Assembly: GCA_030589225.1 (NCBI GenBank)
Contig: JAUUWD010000165.1
Location: 1 to 5,070, forward strand
Reading direction: 5' to 3'
Length of the DNA stretch: 5,070 bases
DNA from: Desulfobacteraceae bacterium
Lineage (GTDB): Bacteria; Desulfobacterota; DSM-4660; Desulfatiglandales; Desulfatiglandaceae
Position numbers and translations under genes: made by a program
The notes under the pieces: generated by a model
Told to the model about the DNA's origin: nothing
Database searches by the model: none
The model's input: the letters and a program-made list of their open reading frames with translations, nothing else
Shown here: positions 4,792 to 5,070 of the stretch, piece by piece
Layout of the letters: each line of letters opens with the position of its first letter
Numbering within the stretch: position 1 is the first letter of the stretch

Positions 4792-5070
4792 ATGAAAGCT
4801 ATGATTCTCGCAGCAGGCCTTGGAACAAGATTAAGGCCCCTCAGTTTAAACAAACCAAAGGCCCTTGTGCCGGTCGGCAACAGGCCAATTATTGACATAG
4901 TAATAAATAACCTGAAGGGAAACAATGCAAATGAAATCATTATTAACGCGCATCATCACCACCAGCAAATTGTAAAACATGTAGATGGTGGCAGGTCATA
5001 CGGAATCAATATTCAAGTCCGGGTTGAGCCGGAAATCCTTGGGACGGGAGGCGGGATCAAAAACACAGAG
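4792..5070 (+). CDS. Sugar-nucleotide pyrophosphorylase (NTP_transferase family), MurU-like; 3' end outside window
   Basis: Ninety-three codons remain open to the window edge. The N-terminal signature [20 protein letters not shown] (7-26) is the nucleotide-binding loop of NTP:sugar-1-phosphate nucleotidyltransferases. ILGTGGGI (82-89) matches the substrate-side motif of MurU and mannose-1-phosphate guanylyltransferase-like members. MurU makes UDP-MurNAc from MurNAc-1-phosphate and UTP in the recycling route known from Pseudomonas; the GTGGGI motif and the neighbouring nagZ favour that reading, but ManC/GMPP-like or glucose-1-phosphate enzymes remain possible. ATG 4792 is used because it opens at the canonical MKAMILAAG; a second ATG at 4801 is less likely. 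No clear Shine-Dalgarno is present in the A-rich leader. A small His cluster (54-57) lies in the segment where this family usually has an Asn-x-His. Confidence 0.88.
   Translation, partial: MKAMILAAGLGTRLRPLSLNKPKALVPVGNRPIIDIVINNLKGNNANEIIINAHHHHQQIVKHVDGGRSYGINIQVRVEPEILGTGGGIKNTE

Noticed and set aside
1..5070. CRISPR arrays, tRNA or rRNA genes, insertion sequences
   Set aside because: No regularly spaced repeats, no cloverleaf-like or rRNA-like sequence, and no transposase or terminal repeats were seen on either strand.

Overview
The window looks like a piece of a mid-GC Gram-negative bacterial chromosome. The gene families and the Gram-negative form of the BirA operator would fit a Desulfobacterota/deltaproteobacterial-type genome. 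That placement is inference from gene content and style, not a database match. All the complete genes read with the standard code, and nagZ itself ends in TGA.

Layout. (1) 1-895: the 3' part of a polytopic membrane-protein gene, interrupted in this sequence by an in-frame TGA at 56-58, followed 9 nt later by a small DUF2752-family membrane protein. A strong 12-bp inverted repeat sits inside the first codons of the latter. (2) 896-1260: a gene-free stretch with a strong rho-independent terminator (1007-1057) and then the control region of birA. (3) 1261-3614: a two-gene operon of birA (biotin-protein ligase with an N-terminal DNA-binding domain) and, 2 nt after its stop, a sodium:solute symporter. 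(4) 3599-4666, minus strand: nagZ (family GH3 beta-N-acetylhexosaminidase), overlapping the symporter tail-to-tail by 16 nt. (5) 4792-5070: the start of a sugar-nucleotide pyrophosphorylase, MurU-like, divergent from nagZ and cut by the window edge.

The most interesting point is the birA control region. At 1150-1181 there are two half-sites, TCGTAAACC and GGTTGACAA, 14 nt apart. Each differs by one base from the Gram-negative BirA operator halves TTGTAAACC and GGTTTACAA. The right half contains a perfect -35 hexamer, TTGACA. This suggests that BirA represses its own gene and the symporter co-transcribed with it, and so that the symporter may be a biotin or related vitamin transporter. The family has a precedent in animal SMVT (biotin, pantothenate, lipoate) and bacterial PanF (pantothenate).

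The right end pairs two genes that may act in cell-wall recycling: NagZ releases GlcNAc from muropeptides, and MurU-type enzymes turn MurNAc-1-phosphate into UDP-MurNAc. The specificity of the partial nucleotidyltransferase cannot be fixed from 93 residues.
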